Made by a program: the position numbers and the translations under genes
Notes under the pieces: generated by a model
What the model saw: only the letters and a program-made list of their open reading frames with translations
Databases searched by the model: none
What the model was told of the DNA's origin: nothing
Shown: positions 63,616-64,000 of the stretch, in pieces
Layout: each line of letters opens with the position of its first letter
How positions within the stretch are numbered: the first letter of the stretch is position 1
DNA from: Lumbricus terrestris
Taxonomy: Eukaryota; Annelida; Clitellata; Crassiclitellata; Lumbricidae
DNA: 64,000 bases
Assembly: GCA_949752735.1 (NCBI GenBank)
Contig: OX457037.1
Location: 32,847,466 to 32,911,465, forward strand
Direction of reading: 5' to 3'

Positions 63616-63670
63616 ATATATATTATATTCATATATTATGTAATTATTTAAAAATTATATGATTCATCTG

Positions 63671-63960
63671 TGTGTGTGTGTGTGTGCGTTTGTGTTTGTG
63701 TGTGTCTGTGTGTTTGTGTGTTTGTGTGTGTGTATTTTTTGTGTGTGCGCGCATGTGCGTGTGTTTGTGTGTGTGTGTGTTTGTGTGTGTGTTTGTGTGT
63801 TTGTTTGTGTGTGTGTTTGTGTGTGCGTTTGTATGCGTTTGTGTGTGTTTGCGCGTGTGTGTGCTTGTGTGTGTGTGCTTGTGTGTGTTTGTGTGTGTGT
63901 GCGTGTGTGTGTGTGTGAGTTTGTGTGCGTGTGTTTGTGTGTGTGTGTGTGTGTGCGTGC
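63671..63960. repeat. GT-rich microsatellite at the start of the Prox intron
   Basis: TGTGTGTT/TGTGCG repeats of nearly 300 bp start 56 bp after the exon border. Cys-Val and Thr-His ORFs over it are artefacts. Confidence 0.95.
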
Positions 63961-64000
63961 GTATGTGTGTGTACAATGTACAGTGTACACGACGAATATG

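Overview
The window is nuclear DNA from an animal. Genes are split into many short exons by long introns, with standard GT..AG borders and standard-code codons. Intergenic DNA is AT-rich and crowded with microsatellites, tRNA-derived SINEs, LINE tails and short inverted-repeat DNA elements. The protein families (CDC23/APC8, kinesin light chain, Prospero/Prox) and repeat style suggest a marine invertebrate, perhaps an echinoderm, hemichordate or lophotrochozoan. I cannot fix the phylum from the sequence.

Three protein-coding genes lie on the + strand. (1) 219-8554: the last ten coding exons of CDC23/APC8, a TPR subunit of the anaphase-promoting complex; the N-terminal third lies left of the window. 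(2) About 23.4-38.4 kb: a complete kinesin light chain gene. I resolved 14 coding exons with consistent splice phases (24641-38411; predicted 554 aa). (3) From about 54.8 kb or 60.2 kb to the right edge: the 5' part of a Prospero/Prox homeobox gene. Its large exon (ATG 60233 to 63604, 1124 codons) carries the disordered N-terminal region. The homeo-Prospero domain must lie beyond the window.

The most notable single signal is the 3' border of the big Prox exon. It has no convincing GT donor but ends at ATATCCTTTAC (63605-63615), the consensus 5' splice site of U12-type AT-AC introns. It sits exactly in phase 0, just before the expected homeodomain junction. prospero/Prox genes are known for a minor-spliceosome intron here.

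The rest is repeat biology. At least six short elements have hAT-like ends and 8-bp target duplications: 18794, 36464, 40952, 43278, 52189 and 57639. Two are nested with foldback repeats (57401-57891 and 41403-41744). There is a possible Harbinger-like element in KLC intron 1, a 430-bp element flanked by a 12-bp direct repeat (59543-59972), several SINE families, LINE 3' fragments, a 1.6-kb 25-bp minisatellite with higher-order structure (48586-50150), a 35-bp AT-rich satellite (34229-34590), and many simple repeats. I found no standalone RNA gene, CRISPR or prokaryotic feature.
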